A stretch of DNA of 64,000 nt from Mangifera indica (Eukaryota; Streptophyta; Magnoliopsida; Sapindales; Anacardiaceae), in NCBI RefSeq assembly GCF_011075055.1, contig NC_058141.1, positions 15,943,639 through 16,007,638 on the forward strand, written 5' to 3'. This document shows, piece after piece, positions 1 to 13,676 of the stretch; positions within the stretch are counted from its first letter, which is position 1; every line of letters begins with the position of its first letter. A model generated the notes under the pieces. The model was not told the origin of the DNA. It searched no databases and saw nothing but the letters and a program-made list of their open reading frames with translations. Position numbers and translations under genes: made by a program.

Positions 1-3000
1 AAATCAATGTCCAAAAAAAAAAAAAAATTATGTATGTCTCGTGCCAACTTTTTTGGTTTATCGGCAAATTCTAATGTTGTGATGTCCCCTTTTTACTATT
101 ATTTCCTATTTGGCATGATAAACAACAGCCATGGAAGTGGTCTAACTTGTTTGGTAATTAAAAAATGACGTGTTAGTCTTATGATGAAATTCTTTTCTTA
201 CGAAGGTAAAAATTTTGCTTATTAATAAATAATACTACAAGTGCCATTGTCACAAAAATGGTTTAATCTCGTGTATAACTATCATTTGCATATATAAACA
301 CAAAGATAACAGTAAAACATTAACGATTTTATATGTATTATTATTTAATTAAATGATTTTAAACTAAAAATAATATAATATATAATTATATAATAATATA
401 TTATTTATATATCTAAATTATGTATAAAAATTTATATATGTATAATTGTTTTTTTAATGTTGGAGATATTAGCTCAAATTACGACAATGATGCTATTTAA
501 AAGGAAAAGAAGACGAGAAAATTCTTAAAAAGGAAAGTTTGACCGTATAGAGACTGGACCAATAGCATAATAAATATTAATATTAAATCTCACCATTTGA
601 TAATTGCTAAAGGCAAAGTGACCTTGTTGGGAAAAAGACTTCGTGAACGGAGGATTTAGAATCAAACATAAAAGACAAAGTGATCTTGTTGGGAATTTAC
701 AACTGAACCAAATAAAGACAACAACTATCTTTTGCTAAAATATTTAATGACATAATATTCATGAACTGGATTTAATTAGCTTCGAGTGGCTCTCATGCAT
801 CTACTCAAATCAATATAAGAACTCCAACAATTTTTATGCAACTCTAATTCGAACAATTTGGTTTGATTCGAATTTAATGTTACATATAAATATTGTATTG
901 GAGTATATATAACACACACTATATAATTGCATGCATATTTGAAATAAAACCACGAGTTGATATTAGGCAAATTCAAAGGATAAATTTGTAAATTTTCATT
1001 TTATGGATTCCATTAGCTGGATGAGTGTGAGACTGGCTCTATCTAAATTAAAGTGAGTATGAAGATTCGATGCATATGTAAAGTGCCGTTGGTACATTCT
1101 TTTTGCAAGGTCAAATCAGTTATGAACTGTGAGTTACACTTGGGACAAAAAGGCATTTTTTTATAGGAGGTTAAAAGAATAAAAAGGGTTTTAGACTGTT
1201 ATATAAGCATGTTATTTCATCTATATAGTCAGGATATCAAGCTAATGGAATAGAATTGAGAAAACTTTAGATTAAGACTGGACATAAGGGCCCCATTTGA
1301 GTAGAGTAAATTCGAATCCAAAATGAGTTACTTTGAGACAAGCTAGAGTTCAAGTTTTAAGGTGAGATATTATCGAGTCCAAGCCAAGGGATGAGATGTT
1401 AGGTTTGCCACGTTCACGAATTTGAACGTTTAATTCAAAACAATATTATTTTGATTAATATATATCAAAATAATGTTATTTTACTATGAGTCAAACTTAA
1501 ACTTAATTCAATATCAAACTGAGTCGAATTCAAACTTAATTTGAAAAAACTTAATTTAGTTCGAATCTAACCTTTTTAATATTGCAAATATAAAAGTGAA
1601 TAAGAGATGATTAACTTCATTTCTTTTAAAATGAACATTTGCAGTTAAACCCTGCCAAGTAAACTAATAAATACATGACGTAAGCAATGAAATATATACT
1701 CATTTTGTATCAAAAGTATATATACATAATTTTATTATTACATAAATTAATAGATTCTGTCAGTCTACCTGCGGTGCACATTGTGATTAAATTTCGTTTT
1801 TAATTGTTGTCTCAGGCGTGAGCAATATAAAACGAATTAAAACAGCTCCTTCTAGTTCAAGATCTAAAATAAAGGAGAATCTTAGATTCTTCTCTGGCCA
1901 TAGTGTCAAATGACTCAAAAGCAACTATTATTGAATCTAAAAAGTTAAAGGTTAGAGTTACTTTCCATTTTGCAATATTCCACTTTCATCCCAAGACCTA
2001 GCAATGACTGAAATACAAGGAATATTTCAGTGGAATATTCCCTCTGCTCCCTTAACTTAGAAGTAAGCAACTTTTTAGAAGGGATTCCACTCAGCATTAT
2101 TAATTTGTTTCATCTATTAATGTCGAGAACATTAAATTTCAATCACTAAGTTTCATGTGTTTATATTAGTATTTTCAGAAATGATATGGAGAAGTGCGAG
2201 TAGCTTTTAGCTGGGGTGGCAACAAGTCATTAAAGTAGAGCTGGAACGTACGTGCAATATCAGTAATGAAATTGCAAAGAAAACGATGAAATATGCAACT
2301 AAAATTAATGCTCTCATCAGGCTGCATGAACTAGACTGTTTATAAAAAATTCCATAACTCATGGAAGATAACTAATTCATTTTTACCTCATTCTAATAAT
2401 CATGATGGAGTGGGTCGTCGTCTGGAAACAGATCTCAAAAAGTTGTAGCACCATCCTCCGCCATTATGCATATTAACTTGAGAAGTCTAAAGTTTCGATT
2501 TATTTGTGGCACAAGTCGAACTAAATAAAAAGGCACGAGCAAACATGAAACCATGAGAAGATATATTAGTTTAACTCAAGCTGTCAGCATTCCGTTCAAT
2601 AGATGTTAAAATTGATGAAACTGTATTTTGCCGTTGCAGTAAACACAGAATCTGAATAGAAAAATAGTTGCGCTACTCAATAATATGGAGTTAAATCATA
2701 TAATGTTTAAATTTAATAAATGGTTAAAAGGAGCTTGCAAAAAGATTCAATAACATCAGTCATCAGAAACACAGAAAATACAATGAGTAATACTAATAAA
2801 ACAATTCAAAAACAACCCTTAGTCACAAATCTAATGGATATGTCCAGCAAAGACCAGGAAATTTTGATCAAGTTCAATCCTTGGCGGCTTGGCCCCAGAT
2901 AATTTCAAACTAAAGAGAAATATCCTACAATTTCACAAAATTATGAGACTGCTCCTACTCACCTTTTTCCCCAGAAGGCATTAATTGTTTTAATAACGAA

Positions 3001-3011
3001 AGAAAAAATGC
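1..3011. other. AT-rich intergenic region with degraded repeats
   Basis: No gene could be supported here. The sequence is strongly AT-rich, with long A and T runs and stop codons in all frames. Around 1300-1575 there is a decayed copy of the GAGCTCGA-type inverted-repeat family: its inner AAAATAA-type core lies at about 1437-1483 and it ends near a TTCGAATCTAACC motif. The last few hundred bases before 3012 are probably the 3' UTR and downstream flank of the pseudouridine synthase gene, which is read leftwards. The 60-codon frame at 2720-2902 shows no recognisable protein features. Confidence 0.6.
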
Positions 3012-6000
3012 TTAAACAATTGATGCCCAATCGGGATATGGGCATTCATAAACCCACCCAGGTCCAGAGTACCGAACACAGTGAAGCCATAAACCACCTT
3101 CATGTACATCATATCTGCATTTATACAAGCAATAGTCAAGAGGAAGCTGAAACTCATCTACCATATTAAGAGTAGCGAAGAAACCATATCACATTCACAT
3201 GCTGCCTAATCAGGGTATAGAATTCTCAATCCTAAGATCTAGAGAAAGATAGCCCATGTTTCTCCAAAACCAAAATAAAAACCTGCCAGCCACTTTCCAA
3301 GAACTGTAATCTAAAATGAATCACTTGGTAACAATGCAAAAGGTTTCCTGTAACTTTTTAGTGACATATCTCTGGATATGATTGAAGATCTACATGCAAA
3401 TTAGGTCCAGATACTCCTATCATCTAAAAGGTACTTCATTCTTCTTGATTATAAATGTCTCTGCCAATTAATTTTAAACTTTACTATCATCTTAAGAATG
3501 TGTCAGAACTTAAAGATCTCACCCTTTTGGAGCCAAGTTTGGACAATTTGTACACATAGGATCAATGCTGAATTCTTCACTAGAGTTATCATCTCTATCA
3601 AGGCAATTTTCATGAGTAATGGATGTTAAAGAATGCCCTGAATAAGAAGATCTGTCAGCACTCATTCCTTGTGTGGCACGTTCAGAAACTGGTTCAGAGA
3701 GGTAAAGCAAGTCATTGGCAATTGGATGGCCAGTATATTGTAAATGCACACGTATCTGCACCAGAAGGAGAATTTGTAATAGGAAAAATAAGCCTTTATC
3801 CCAACCTAAGAATTTCAAAACTAAGTCAATCATCTATCAAAAACATACAAGGACTAATGCATCTGTAGGCAGTAAATTATCTTACTTGATGAGTCCGGCC
3901 AGTGATTGGTTTGCACAACACAATACTATGAGTTCCATTGGTACTAATCCTGGTAAACTTTGTACAAGCAGCCTTTCCCTTCAAAGGCGTATCACCAAAA
4001 GAGTCACCCACCTGTGCACAACAGAAGATGCTTCTGGATTCAGTAATGGAATTACCATTTTCCTCTACTTAATCCAAATGCCTGATCAGACCTATATGCA
4101 ATGGACAATAACATGTGGCAGAAAAGTTAAACAGAGGTATAATGAGTAAGGAAAAATCACTTGCCAAAAGCACTAAAAACACCTATTACACACAAAACCA
4201 TAATCCCAGGATTGGAAATATGACAAGCGAGGATCATGCACAAAGATAGCATCATGTGCTTGCTAAGCATGTTGCGTACTTGAATATTTATTTTATAATA
4301 TTCTCTTCCATATAACTTGGCTTTACCAATCTCTAAGAGTAGCTTTTCTATGACAAATTAGTCTAAGAATACCACTCATGACACAATCTAATAAAAAGGA
4401 GAATTTTTCTAGGGCCCAGAGAACTTCATTCCTTATTTAAATTGAGGCAACCTACTTGACCTTTTAATTATTAACTTCACAACTAGTTGCAGATAAACCC
4501 ACATTTCATATCTCAGGACTTAGTTGTACAATTGAACTGTATTAGAAACGAAAATTACAGGGCACAGGCCCAGTTGCCTTCCAGCACAAGTGCCATGACA
4601 TGTATGCTTGCTCTTAGTGAGACAAAACATACTGGCATGAAATTCCAATGCCTGTCTCTCACCAACACCATGCTATTTCCCATCCCATGGTCAATGGAAA
4701 CTATAGTTCTACAACTATGAAGGGGTGAACAAAGAGCCTCACCTCTGCAGTGCTCCTTCCTGCCCTAGCATCATAATTTATGTTTACATCAACAACTTGC
4801 TGAAAAGAGAAGAAAGACAAATGAAATGTCAGATGGCAACACTGAGATGACAAAAGCATATCTATCAACCAGTGCCAATACATTCTCCAGTAGAAACCAT
4901 ACTCAATTATCAACATAATACAGAATATTGGCAGATTTGGTTAATCTAAATGCTAGATGAAAGCAACAAAAAGTGTCTTCAGTTACTTCTATCATTAAGT
5001 TGCAATTTATAGCATTGATCTTTTGCCTTACACTTGGAATTACAGCATCTCCAACCTACAGTATGAATTTCAAACATTTGGGCTTAAAATGATCAGCAAT
5101 TTAACTTAATTCAAATACAGTAGAGATTTTAGAGATATTAATAATGCTCAAACTACTATAGTACAAAATGAAGATATTTCAGTATAAAGTTAACTAAAGA
5201 ACATCTATACAGTGGTTTTGCAAAATAAAACCTGACCATTCATGTAGTTCCAAGCTTAAACGACATTTATTAACTGAAGGAACCAAAATAACACTGTGTG
5301 CAACATGAAAAGAAAGGTTCTGATACCAGTAGGGCAGGCAGTCACAAAAATCTCCCACCTGGGTAGATGATAGAAAGTAAGAGAGAGAGAGAGATTGGGT
5401 GAGGCAAGGAAAGGAAGCTGTGATGTGTTTGGAACAAAAACAGTTGGATTGAAATTATTATAGGAAAATGTCAAATTCAATAGTCCAAAGTTTACAAGCC
5501 AGAGAAAACCAGCTTAACCATTCTCATAAATAAGTATGAGGTTTGGCACCAATGCAATCCATCTTGGGCCAGACTATGAAAAGATTGGAAGAGACTAAAG
5601 TATGAGGAAATATTCAATTGCACATGTAGGCTCTATCACCATGGGTTGTGGTAAATTGGACAACATTTAAAATGATATTCATGATTACCCTACTTTAAAA
5701 AGAGATTACCTCACCCTCTGGAAATACCCCTATAACCTTTGCAACATACTCTTTCTGCACTTTACCAGCTTCAATCTGCCACAGTCAGAACAAGTTCAGA
5801 TTGTAGAAATTCACTATGCCAAAACTCTCAGATGGTGCTCAACTTGCCACCAAGCACATTTAAGCTTGAAGTAAAATAACATCATGCACAAAGGCCCTCA
5901 TTTCTATCTAATGACAAATAGATGCTTCTGAATGATAATTTATATAGACATCCATCAGTAACATTTCGTAGTTTTGTTGCTAGTTATGGTTACTAATGGA

Positions 6001-7822
6001 AGAAACTCAGCTTCTGGCTGACTAGAAGGTCCATGAAATCAATATTACAGGGTAAGGGTTACCTGTTGCCTAAACAAGTCAGCTTTAGAAGCATTTCTAG
6101 CCAAGATAAGAAGCCCTGAGACAAGACGATCTAATCGATGAACTGCTATTTTTGTGTCAAGGAAATTGAGAACACCACCACAAAAATATTCACGCACTGT
6201 TCTAACCTTTTTTCCAAAAGGCAGTACTATGTTTGGATACGAAATAAAGGGGCCAAGCCATACTCTGCCTGAAGAATGCCAACAACTGTGTTCTTACGAT
6301 ATTGACCACACGGATGCACCTGCAAAAAGAGTTAGAACTCACAAATGTAACACCATGGTGTGAAAGTAAAACAGATCAATTCATATCAACTTGTGGGTGT
6401 GGAGAGAAGTTCACACTTTCCTTCCCATAATAGAGATAGATATAAATCTAAAGGTTTCAAGAATCTTCAATCATGAACCATAGGACAACAGTTAACATAC
6501 AAAGATATCCTTGCACTAATAACGTTTAAATTTATATAATATAACAACATTTACAAACTAAGGATTCAACTAGGTTCCTCAGTGTCGTTATAGCTACACA
6601 TAAGAAAGGCCTAGCAAGCAGTTCATAACATGATAGATGCAAACACAAAGACAGAGCTGAGAGAACAACAAGTTGAATAGTTAAATATGTTCAACTAGAA
6701 TTTCAAATTCCAAAATCAATTCTTACGATGAACGTAGAACATAAATAAAAAAGCACATGTCATTGTCACAGCCAACTTACTGGTACAGATGGTGGCTTGC
6801 AAACCGTCAGTACATCCAGTTCTTTCTGAAGAACGGAAACTTCCCAAGCCATTGCTGGCGGTTCATGCCTACAATATTTGTGACATCAGTAGCAAACTTG
6901 ATAACTTCACGAAAACAACTCCATGCACAAAGAAATTTTCAAACTTTAAAAAAAAAAACATTTGAGCAGAAAAATAGGTAGAATAGTTAAAAAGAGAAAA
7001 TTCAAATCAGCAACACATGAGCCAATTATGTTTAAAATAAAAACTTTTCTGATAACTTAAAGAGCAAACAAACCTGTGTAAGAAATGGCTAATTTTCTGT
7101 GATGATTTAACTATGTAAGAAACTGGCACCATCTCTCCATCAACTTGTATCCGTCCACATTTGACGGCACTAACCTAAAGTGTCAACATGTAATTAGCAA
7201 ACAGTTAAGCTCCAAAAAAAAAAAGCCATAAAGACTGATTCAAATCAATTCAATTAGGAAATAAAAAACTTGACAATATCAAAGAAAAGGTTCGGAGACA
7301 TACACAGATGAATATAATATCGAGTTCATTAAGACACTTCACTAAGATATTAGAATAAATCAAGGATTAAGCACAGCGATAAAGGCACACATACATAGTA
7401 ATCATATGGTCGGCCTTTGAACTCTTCAGCGAACAAATCGACGATTGTTTTTCCAGCCCAGCGATTTTTAACCTGAAAAGGATTAATATAGATTAACCGT
7501 ATTCAGAATTTTTAGGGTTTTCAAGAAAAAACATAAATATTGTGATTCATTAACAACTCAAGCAGAAAAGAAGCGAAGGTTGAAAATAGAAAGACTAACA
7601 TGAGAGATGAACTCGAAGTAGTATGGTCTGACATGGCGCCTCCCTGCACAATTCCCGCCAAATTTTATTTTAATTTTTCGTTTGGGTATCAATTAAGAGA
7701 ACAAAGTTAAGTTTAATTAATTTACCATCTCGAAATATGTAATCGCGTTTCTCTGGAGGATTCGCTGGCGTTTGCCAAACGATCTCCATACTGTGCTCTT
7801 CGGCTCCTCTCTTTCTCTTCAT
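3012..7822 (-). CDS. RNA pseudouridine synthase 7-like (RluA family)
   Basis: Predicted to isomerise uridine to pseudouridine in RNA. Twelve exons join in frame to 384 aa: 7726-7822, 7600-7643, 7395-7472, 7074-7174, 6781-6868, 6241-6319, 6063-6145, 5710-5775, 4743-4799, 3886-4011, 3523-3755, 3012-3114. The N-terminal third resembles the S4-like RNA-binding part (KCGRIQVDGEMVPVSY). The catalytic motif HRLDRLVSGLL puts the active aspartate near residue 168, and GRTHQIRVHLQYTGHPI is the usual later RluA-family motif. The end, GLWLHCVRYSGPGWVYECPYPDWASIV, appears here as a complete C-terminus close to what I recall for Arabidopsis At5g51140. The start is the first ATG in frame (MKRKRG). The 95-bp intron at 6146-6240 is needed to make the catalytic motif. 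It is head to head with the MUB gene. Cell location and exact RNA target cannot be read from the sequence. Confidence 0.93.
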
Positions 7823-8316
7823 TTTCTAGTTTTGGCGTTTTGTTTTTTGAACAGTCGCTTGAAAACTCACCTAGCAAGCACAACCCAAGCATACCAAACG
7901 CTGTCGTTTTATAAATTAAAATGAAACGACATCGTATCAACATTTCTTGACTAGTGAAATCGTCCTTTTGCGCGTCGGTTTACTGTGTCAAACATTTCGT
8001 CTTCTTCAGTTCGCATACAAAACCAATATCAACCTGTCCCAAACCACCAAAAAGAAAAATCAAAAAGAGAAATATTTTTTAAATTAAGAAATTAACTAGC
8101 TGGACTTGATCGTTAACTCGAAGACTACAAGATCAGGTATATTTTCCGGAATATCTTTTTGATTTGTTATTATTGTACAAAAGTATCGATCAATTACTGA
8201 ATTTCGATTTTTTTACTGTTTCAGAGCAAGATCTGACAAAATCAAACGCGGAGAGTTGACATAAGTGGAACTGATAGGTCGGTTGGTCGGAAGAGAAGTC
8301 AAGTCAACTGAAACAA
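7823..8316. promoter_or_regulatory. Shared upstream region of the PUS7-like and MUB genes
   Basis: Only 494 bp separate the start codons of two divergently read genes, so this stretch must hold both promoters and both 5' leaders. On the MUB side a leader intron is likely at 8137-8224: the donor follows GATCAG, and a pyrimidine-rich tract ends in TTTCAG. I see no clear TATA box for either gene. Confidence 0.55.
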
Positions 8317-10651
8317 ATGCCGGAGGAGGATTTGGTTGATATAAAGTTCAGGTTGTACGATGGGTCCGATATCGGTCCCTTCCGTTACTCGGCCACGTCA
8401 ACGGTCGACATGCTTAAGCAGAGAATCGTCTCTGATTGGCCCAAAGGTTATTTTGTGTATTATCGATTTGACTAGAGTAATTTGACCTAAATTGTGATAT
8501 TATTATGTTTTATATTGTTCAATTTTTCTACTAGGCTTAATTGTAAAAGGTTGAACCCAAGCTCAAATTTGATTATAAGCTTTTAAATTATCATGAGTGA
8601 GTGTGTGTATGAGTCCTTATTATTGTATGTGTTTGACACTTTATTATGAATAATGCAGATATATAACACATGTTAATGATATGAATTGGCCTATGGATTT
8701 TAAAATTGTCATTTTGTTTTGATTATTGCTTTGTCTTGGTGAGTTTTGTTGGAATAAATAGGAGTATAATGATTTGGGAAACTTGATAAACCTTAAGTGA
8801 CAAATAACAAATGTTTGGGTTGGGTTGCTAGTATGCTTTTGCCTGTAAAACTTTAAACCTTCATGCAAAGGAATAATAATTGATCATTAAAGATTTAATC
8901 AACTTGTGTTGGACAAATATCAGCATTGAGATGAGTTTGCTTTCTATCAGTTACTAACCCGTAATTAAAGTGAAACTGAAAGCAATTGGTTGAATCAGGT
9001 GATTGATAGGAGATGTCTTCAATCTGAGGGACTCTTGATTTTGTTATTTTTATTGTGCCTATGTTGTGAACTTGTGATGGTCTAAACAGTCTTCCTTTGT
9101 CTTTCTTCTTAGGTAAGACAATTGTTCCTAAGGCAGTGAATGAAGTCAAATTGATAAGCTCTGGTAAAATTTTGGAGAATAATAAGACTGTTGGCCAGTG
9201 TAAAGTACCTTTTGGTGATTTACCAGGGGGGTCCATTATAATGCATGTTGTTGTACAGCCATCTCTAGCAAAAACAAAAACAGGTACTTTTCATCTTTTT
9301 TTTCAACAGGGAGTCATTCTTTTTGTATGATTACTTTGCCCTCAATGGCTTAAAGTGTAGCTCATGAATGACACTTTAAATTGATTTGAATGGACATAAG
9401 TAGCATATGAACCTTGTATGCTGATTGACATGATGTGAGTGGGATTGCATGTAAATATGTTACTCTAACTTTGTATTGTATCTGCAACAGATACATTCTG
9501 GTATTGATAACTGTCTCTTGGGGAAGTTATTATATTATTATATTGATTATTTAAACTGAGCACTTTTTGCTATGTGACATGTTAGTGTTATTGACTTGTT
9601 AAATCTACAGGAAGGTGACTTTTTTTCTTTTATCACCTTTCATCATGTGGTGAAAAGGTCTTTTTCTCCTTTCTTGTATTCTACCTATTTCTCCATCAAG
9701 ATTGCTTAATATGAGAAATAAGGACCCAAGTAAGAAGTTTTATTGATTTTGTTTATGGTAAGTAATTGGAACAAAATCAGAATGAGATCATTACAAGCCT
9801 AACACAAGAAATGGGTAGGGAGTATCATTGAAAGATGTTCTCTGTGTGCTGTTATATGCTGTCTTTGAGGCAGTGATTAGCCTAAAGTGGAGAATAAGGG
9901 TGGAATTTATTGGACAATGCTAATATGGTGTATGTGGAGAGATTGCCTTTTCTATTTTTTCCCCGTGTTAGAATTAAGTTATGATTTTTACTTGGCTATT
10001 CTCTTTCCTTAATGAATTTTCGCTTAATGGCTGACTGATAAAGCTAATTTTAAATTTCTCAAATCTTAAAATTTATGCAGTTGGTAGAAGTCTCCAAGCT
10101 CTTAGGTTCCATGATAGTGAACTGACTGAACTATGCATCCGCAAAAATGTATTGATATAGTTCTTGACGTGCACTATATGTTTTCCTTTTCTTGTTTCTT
10201 CCCCTATTTCCTGTCATAGCTTCCCAACCTTATCCATTCGTGGTTCATTCCTGAACATCAAGAGCTGTTAGGGTTCATTGGCAACACCTGTTGCCAATAT
10301 AGTTGGACTTAATAACTGTTGTGGAGGCAAAAAACCTCACACCAGAGTTCATTCTTAGTTGACATATGCTTGGCCCTATTTGCGGGCATATATTTTTTTC
10401 ATTTTGTTACTGTTTGGCCTACATGCTGTTGGCATCAAGATTGACTGCACTTGATCTATCAAGTTTAGAACACCTATTTTGGTGTGACACTATTTTATAA
10501 ATTGACTGGGCTACAAATTTCATCTTATAATTTCTTTTGGCTTGCTGCTGAATCTTACTTTTTCTGACATGTGCATACAACCGTCGTGTGTTCAGAAAAG
10601 AAGATTGATGATTCACCAAGGAAAATTGTCTGCTCATGCTCCATATTGTGA
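8317..10651 (+). CDS. Membrane-anchored ubiquitin-fold protein (MUB)
   Basis: Three coding exons, 8317-8446, 9113-9283 and 10596-10651, give 118 aa, the normal MUB length. MUBs are plant ubiquitin-like proteins that are lipid-anchored to the plasma membrane and recruit a subset of E2 enzymes. The body is a single ubiquitin-like fold (IKFRLYDGSDIGPF near the start; LISSGKILENNKTVGQCK; SIIMHVVVQPS). The C-terminus is KIVCSCSIL: the last four residues, CSIL, form a CaaX prenylation box whose final Leu favours geranylgeranylation, and the Cys two residues upstream is a possible palmitoylation site. The gene has a probable leader intron (8137-8224) and a 1.3-kb last intron. A 60-bp-period tandem duplication begins at the last codons and runs into the 3' UTR. 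Which MUB paralogue this is cannot be decided. Confidence 0.93.
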
Positions 10652-10756
10652 AGGGAAAAAATTAAGAGTTGGGGAATTGTTTGCCTTGGTATCAATATCT
10701 CTGTATTGTGAAGGGAAAAAATTAAGAGTTGGGGAATTGTTTGCCTTGGTATCAAT
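10644..10756 (+). repeat. 60-bp tandem duplication over the MUB stop codon
   Basis: Bases 10644-10696 and 10704-10756 are identical over 53 bp, with a period of exactly 60. The first copy starts inside the penultimate codons of the MUB gene and includes its TGA stop at 10649-10651. The second copy lies wholly in the 3' UTR. Identity over the full 53 bp suggests a recent event. Confidence 0.95.
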
Positions 10757-11263
10757 TATCTCAGGTACAGAAATGTTTCATTTAAGTATCATCTATTCGG
10801 TGTGGTTGTATTCATGTGTACAAGTGCTCGGTGGAGGCAAGATTATGATTTATCTTTTTCGTTTTTCTTTTAGAAGCTTGAATTATTGTATTCAAAGCTG
10901 TATAGGCTACTACATGTAAAGACAATCTCAATGAATGCTCAGAGAAATGGCTGTGTTAATGTTGATCTATTTGTCGTTGACTAAACTGTAAAAAACCTCT
11001 GCGGGTGACAGAAGATATCATTTTTCATGTTATAGAAACTCAGCGGACCTAGCAATAAAATCAGTAGCTGAGCAAAGCTCAGTTAATAAGTCACACTCAG
11101 TCGGCTGCTCACAAAGAGGGTTTTTAAGTAATGACACATTGCTCACAAAGAAGAAAGGACTACTAAACAGCTGCATATAATAAACCTACAAAATGGGCAC
11201 CCTTCAGTAACAAAAAAGAGCTAAGGTAGGAGGTTATAAATGGATCAAATACAAGAATACACT
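10652..11263. other. Convergent 3' flanks of the MUB and GSA genes
   Basis: The two genes face each other here and their 3' UTRs probably meet or nearly meet around 10.95-11.2 kb. Apart from the tandem duplication annotated separately, nothing coding was seen. Confidence 0.6.
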
Positions 11264-13568
11264 CTAAATTTGCTTCAGAACCTTCTCAGCTGCTGCTATT
11301 GTTAGTTGGATATCTTCTGATGTATGTGCCAAGCTCGTAAATCCAGCCTCAAACTGTGAGGGTGCAAAATATACACCCTCTTCCAGCATTCCCCTATAAA
11401 ACCTTGCAAACTTTGCCGTGTCACTCTCCTTTGCGTCTGCAAAGTTGTTAACGGGCCCTTCCGTGAAGAAAAATCCAAACATCCCACCAATATATCCTCC
11501 ACACATTGCATGCCCAGCCTTCTTACCAACATCAAGTATTCCTTCAATAAGTTCGTTTGTGATCTTATTCAAGTATTCATAAGTTCCAGGTTTCTGCAAG
11601 CGCTTCAGAGTGTGTATTCCTGCAGTCATTGCCAATGGGTTCCCGCTTAAGGTCCCAGCCTGGTACATTGGTCCTGCTGGAGCCACCATCTCCATTATCT
11701 CTTTCTTTCCTCCATACGCACCAACTGGCAGACCGCCACCTATGATCTTTCCAAGAGTTGTTAAATCGGGAGTTATGCCAAAATACTCTTGAGCTCCACC
11801 ATAAGACAAACGAAATCCAGTCATTACTTCATCAAATATCAGTAGAGCATTATGTTCTTTGGTTAGCTGGCGTATGGCATTAAGAAAGTCGGGTTTTGGA
11901 GCAATGAAGCCAGAATTCCCAACCACTGGTTCAAGGATAATAGCAGCAATCTCTCCTTGGTGTGTCTCAAAGAGATTTTCCACGGTTGAGATATCATTGA
12001 AGGGAGCTGTTAGAGTATCTATGGTGGCTCCTTTAGGGACACCAGGGGAATCAGGAAGTCCTAAGGTGGCAACTCCACTGCCAGCCTTGACTAGAAATGA
12101 ATTGGCATGCCCATGGTAACAACCCTCAAATTTGATGATCTTTGGCCGTGCAGTGAAAGCACGGGCCAGGCGAATCACACCCATGCATGCTTCTGTGCCG
12201 GAGTTAACAAAACGCACCATTTCTATGCTTGGAACAGCTGAAATGACCATCTCTGCCAGAACATTCTCCAAAAGACAAGGAGCACCAAAGCTAGTTCCTT
12301 TCTTCATTGTTTCAGCCAAAGCTGCAAGTACCTGCAAATAACTTGAAAATAAGAAAACAGCTGGTGCTATCATCAGTTGTTAATAACTAGAACAGTCATT
12401 ATAAAGGAAATTTTAACTATTTAAAAAAAATCTAAGAACACATCTATTTGTATGATGGAAGGCAAATAAAATAGCATAGAAATTACAAATTCCTTGACAG
12501 CAAAAAGATAAAACATTAGTGGCAAGACCAGAGGATGAATTCTGTTTTGCTAAAAGCACTGTGATTTGTTTGTAGACACACAATTCATGGACATGATATA
12601 AAAAAAATTCTACACGAAGAAGAATAGAACCTCATCATCTGCATGACCAATTATTGCTGGCCCCCAAGAACCAACATAGTCAATGTACTCATTGCCATCA
12701 ATGTCCCACATGCGAGAGCCTTTGACAGAATCAAACACAATAGGTTGTCCACCAACAGATTTAAAGGCACGGACAGGTGAATTTACACCTCCAGGCATCA
12801 ATTCCTGCCAGCAGTATTCCGCAAGTTAACAATCAAATAAATAAAGAAAGTTTTAGAATGTTAAGAACCTGGAACAAACAATGTAACTTAAAAAGAACAA
12901 AAAGTGAAGCTTTTCCTTAAATACAATCCAAGAACAAATATGAGAAATCAATTTTCAGAATTAAAAGAAAGCTCAATCAGGGTGGAACAACACAACTGAG
13001 TTTAAACACCCATTATCATATGATTAGTTCAAAATAAATTATAGGTTACAGTTTATAATATAAGCAGCATCCTGGCACTAGAAGAATATCTCAATTTAAG
13101 ATATGATCACTTGAAGAATATCTTAATTTAACACACAGTCATATCTGCTAAATCTGATAATTTAATATCATGATACAGCCAATTCCACAGATTCGAACCG
13201 ATATGCCCTAACACTCCCAATTCCACTGTTTGATTACTCCAACTCCTATCAAATTAACCTAACAACAAATAGGATAATTTGACAAAATCAAAAGCCACAT
13301 ACGATCAAGTCAATCAGAGAATAATCCATTTATAATAAAATTAAAACAACATAGAATCTGCAGAAAAAAGGGAGATTTTTCTGGTGAATACCTTAGCGAC
13401 ATTAAAAGCTTCTTCCGATTTTTTAAGACTGAAGCTCTTCTTCTTCTCTTCGATGGAGACAGTCATTTTCACACTACAACGAGGCGATTTATAAGAGCTT
13501 ATATGAGAAATCTTCGATAAATATGAAACCCCTAGCCCAGCTCCCACACCCATAATTGCAGCAGCCAT
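11264..13568 (-). CDS. GSA: Glutamate-1-semialdehyde 2,1-aminomutase, plastid
   Basis: Converts glutamate 1-semialdehyde to 5-aminolevulinate, the last step of C5 tetrapyrrole synthesis feeding chlorophyll and haem, in the plastid stroma. Three exons, 13392-13568, 12631-12804 and 11264-12331, give 472 aa, the usual precursor length. The first about 40 residues ([19 protein letters not shown] onward) are rich in Ser, Lys and Ala with few acidic residues, like a transit peptide. The mature part has [12 protein letters not shown], the NSGTEA phosphate-binding segment, FDEVMTGFR with the aspartate that contacts the PLP ring nitrogen, and [10 protein letters not shown], whose lysine near residue 312 forms the Schiff base. 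The frame is open upstream of 13568, but MAAAIMG fits known N-termini best. A TATA-like box lies about 100 bp upstream. All key residues are present. Confidence 0.96.
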
Positions 13569-13668
13569 TTTTGCCTCTCTCTGTCTCAGTTTCTTCTTGT
13601 TTGTGGTCAAAGAGATAAGAGGTGTGATTGTAAGAACCCACAAGCGCCTCATAAACGGGGACTTGGGC

Positions 13669-13676
13669 TTTATATA
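13669..13676 (-). promoter_or_regulatory. Probable TATA box of the GSA gene
   Basis: Read on the minus strand this is TATATAAA, about 100 bp upstream of the GSA start codon, a normal distance for a plant gene with a short leader. Confidence 0.55.

Noticed and set aside
3519..4149. Plus-strand frames of 81 and 144 codons
   Set aside because: They run antisense to exons of the pseudouridine synthase gene and have no family features.
11610..12341. Several plus-strand frames opposite the GSA gene
   Set aside because: Shadow frames of a conserved coding exon.
13171..13215. tRNA-like GGTTCGAATC on the minus strand
   Set aside because: The bases flanking the supposed T-loop do not pair, and no acceptor or anticodon stem could be formed. 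It lies in a GSA intron.
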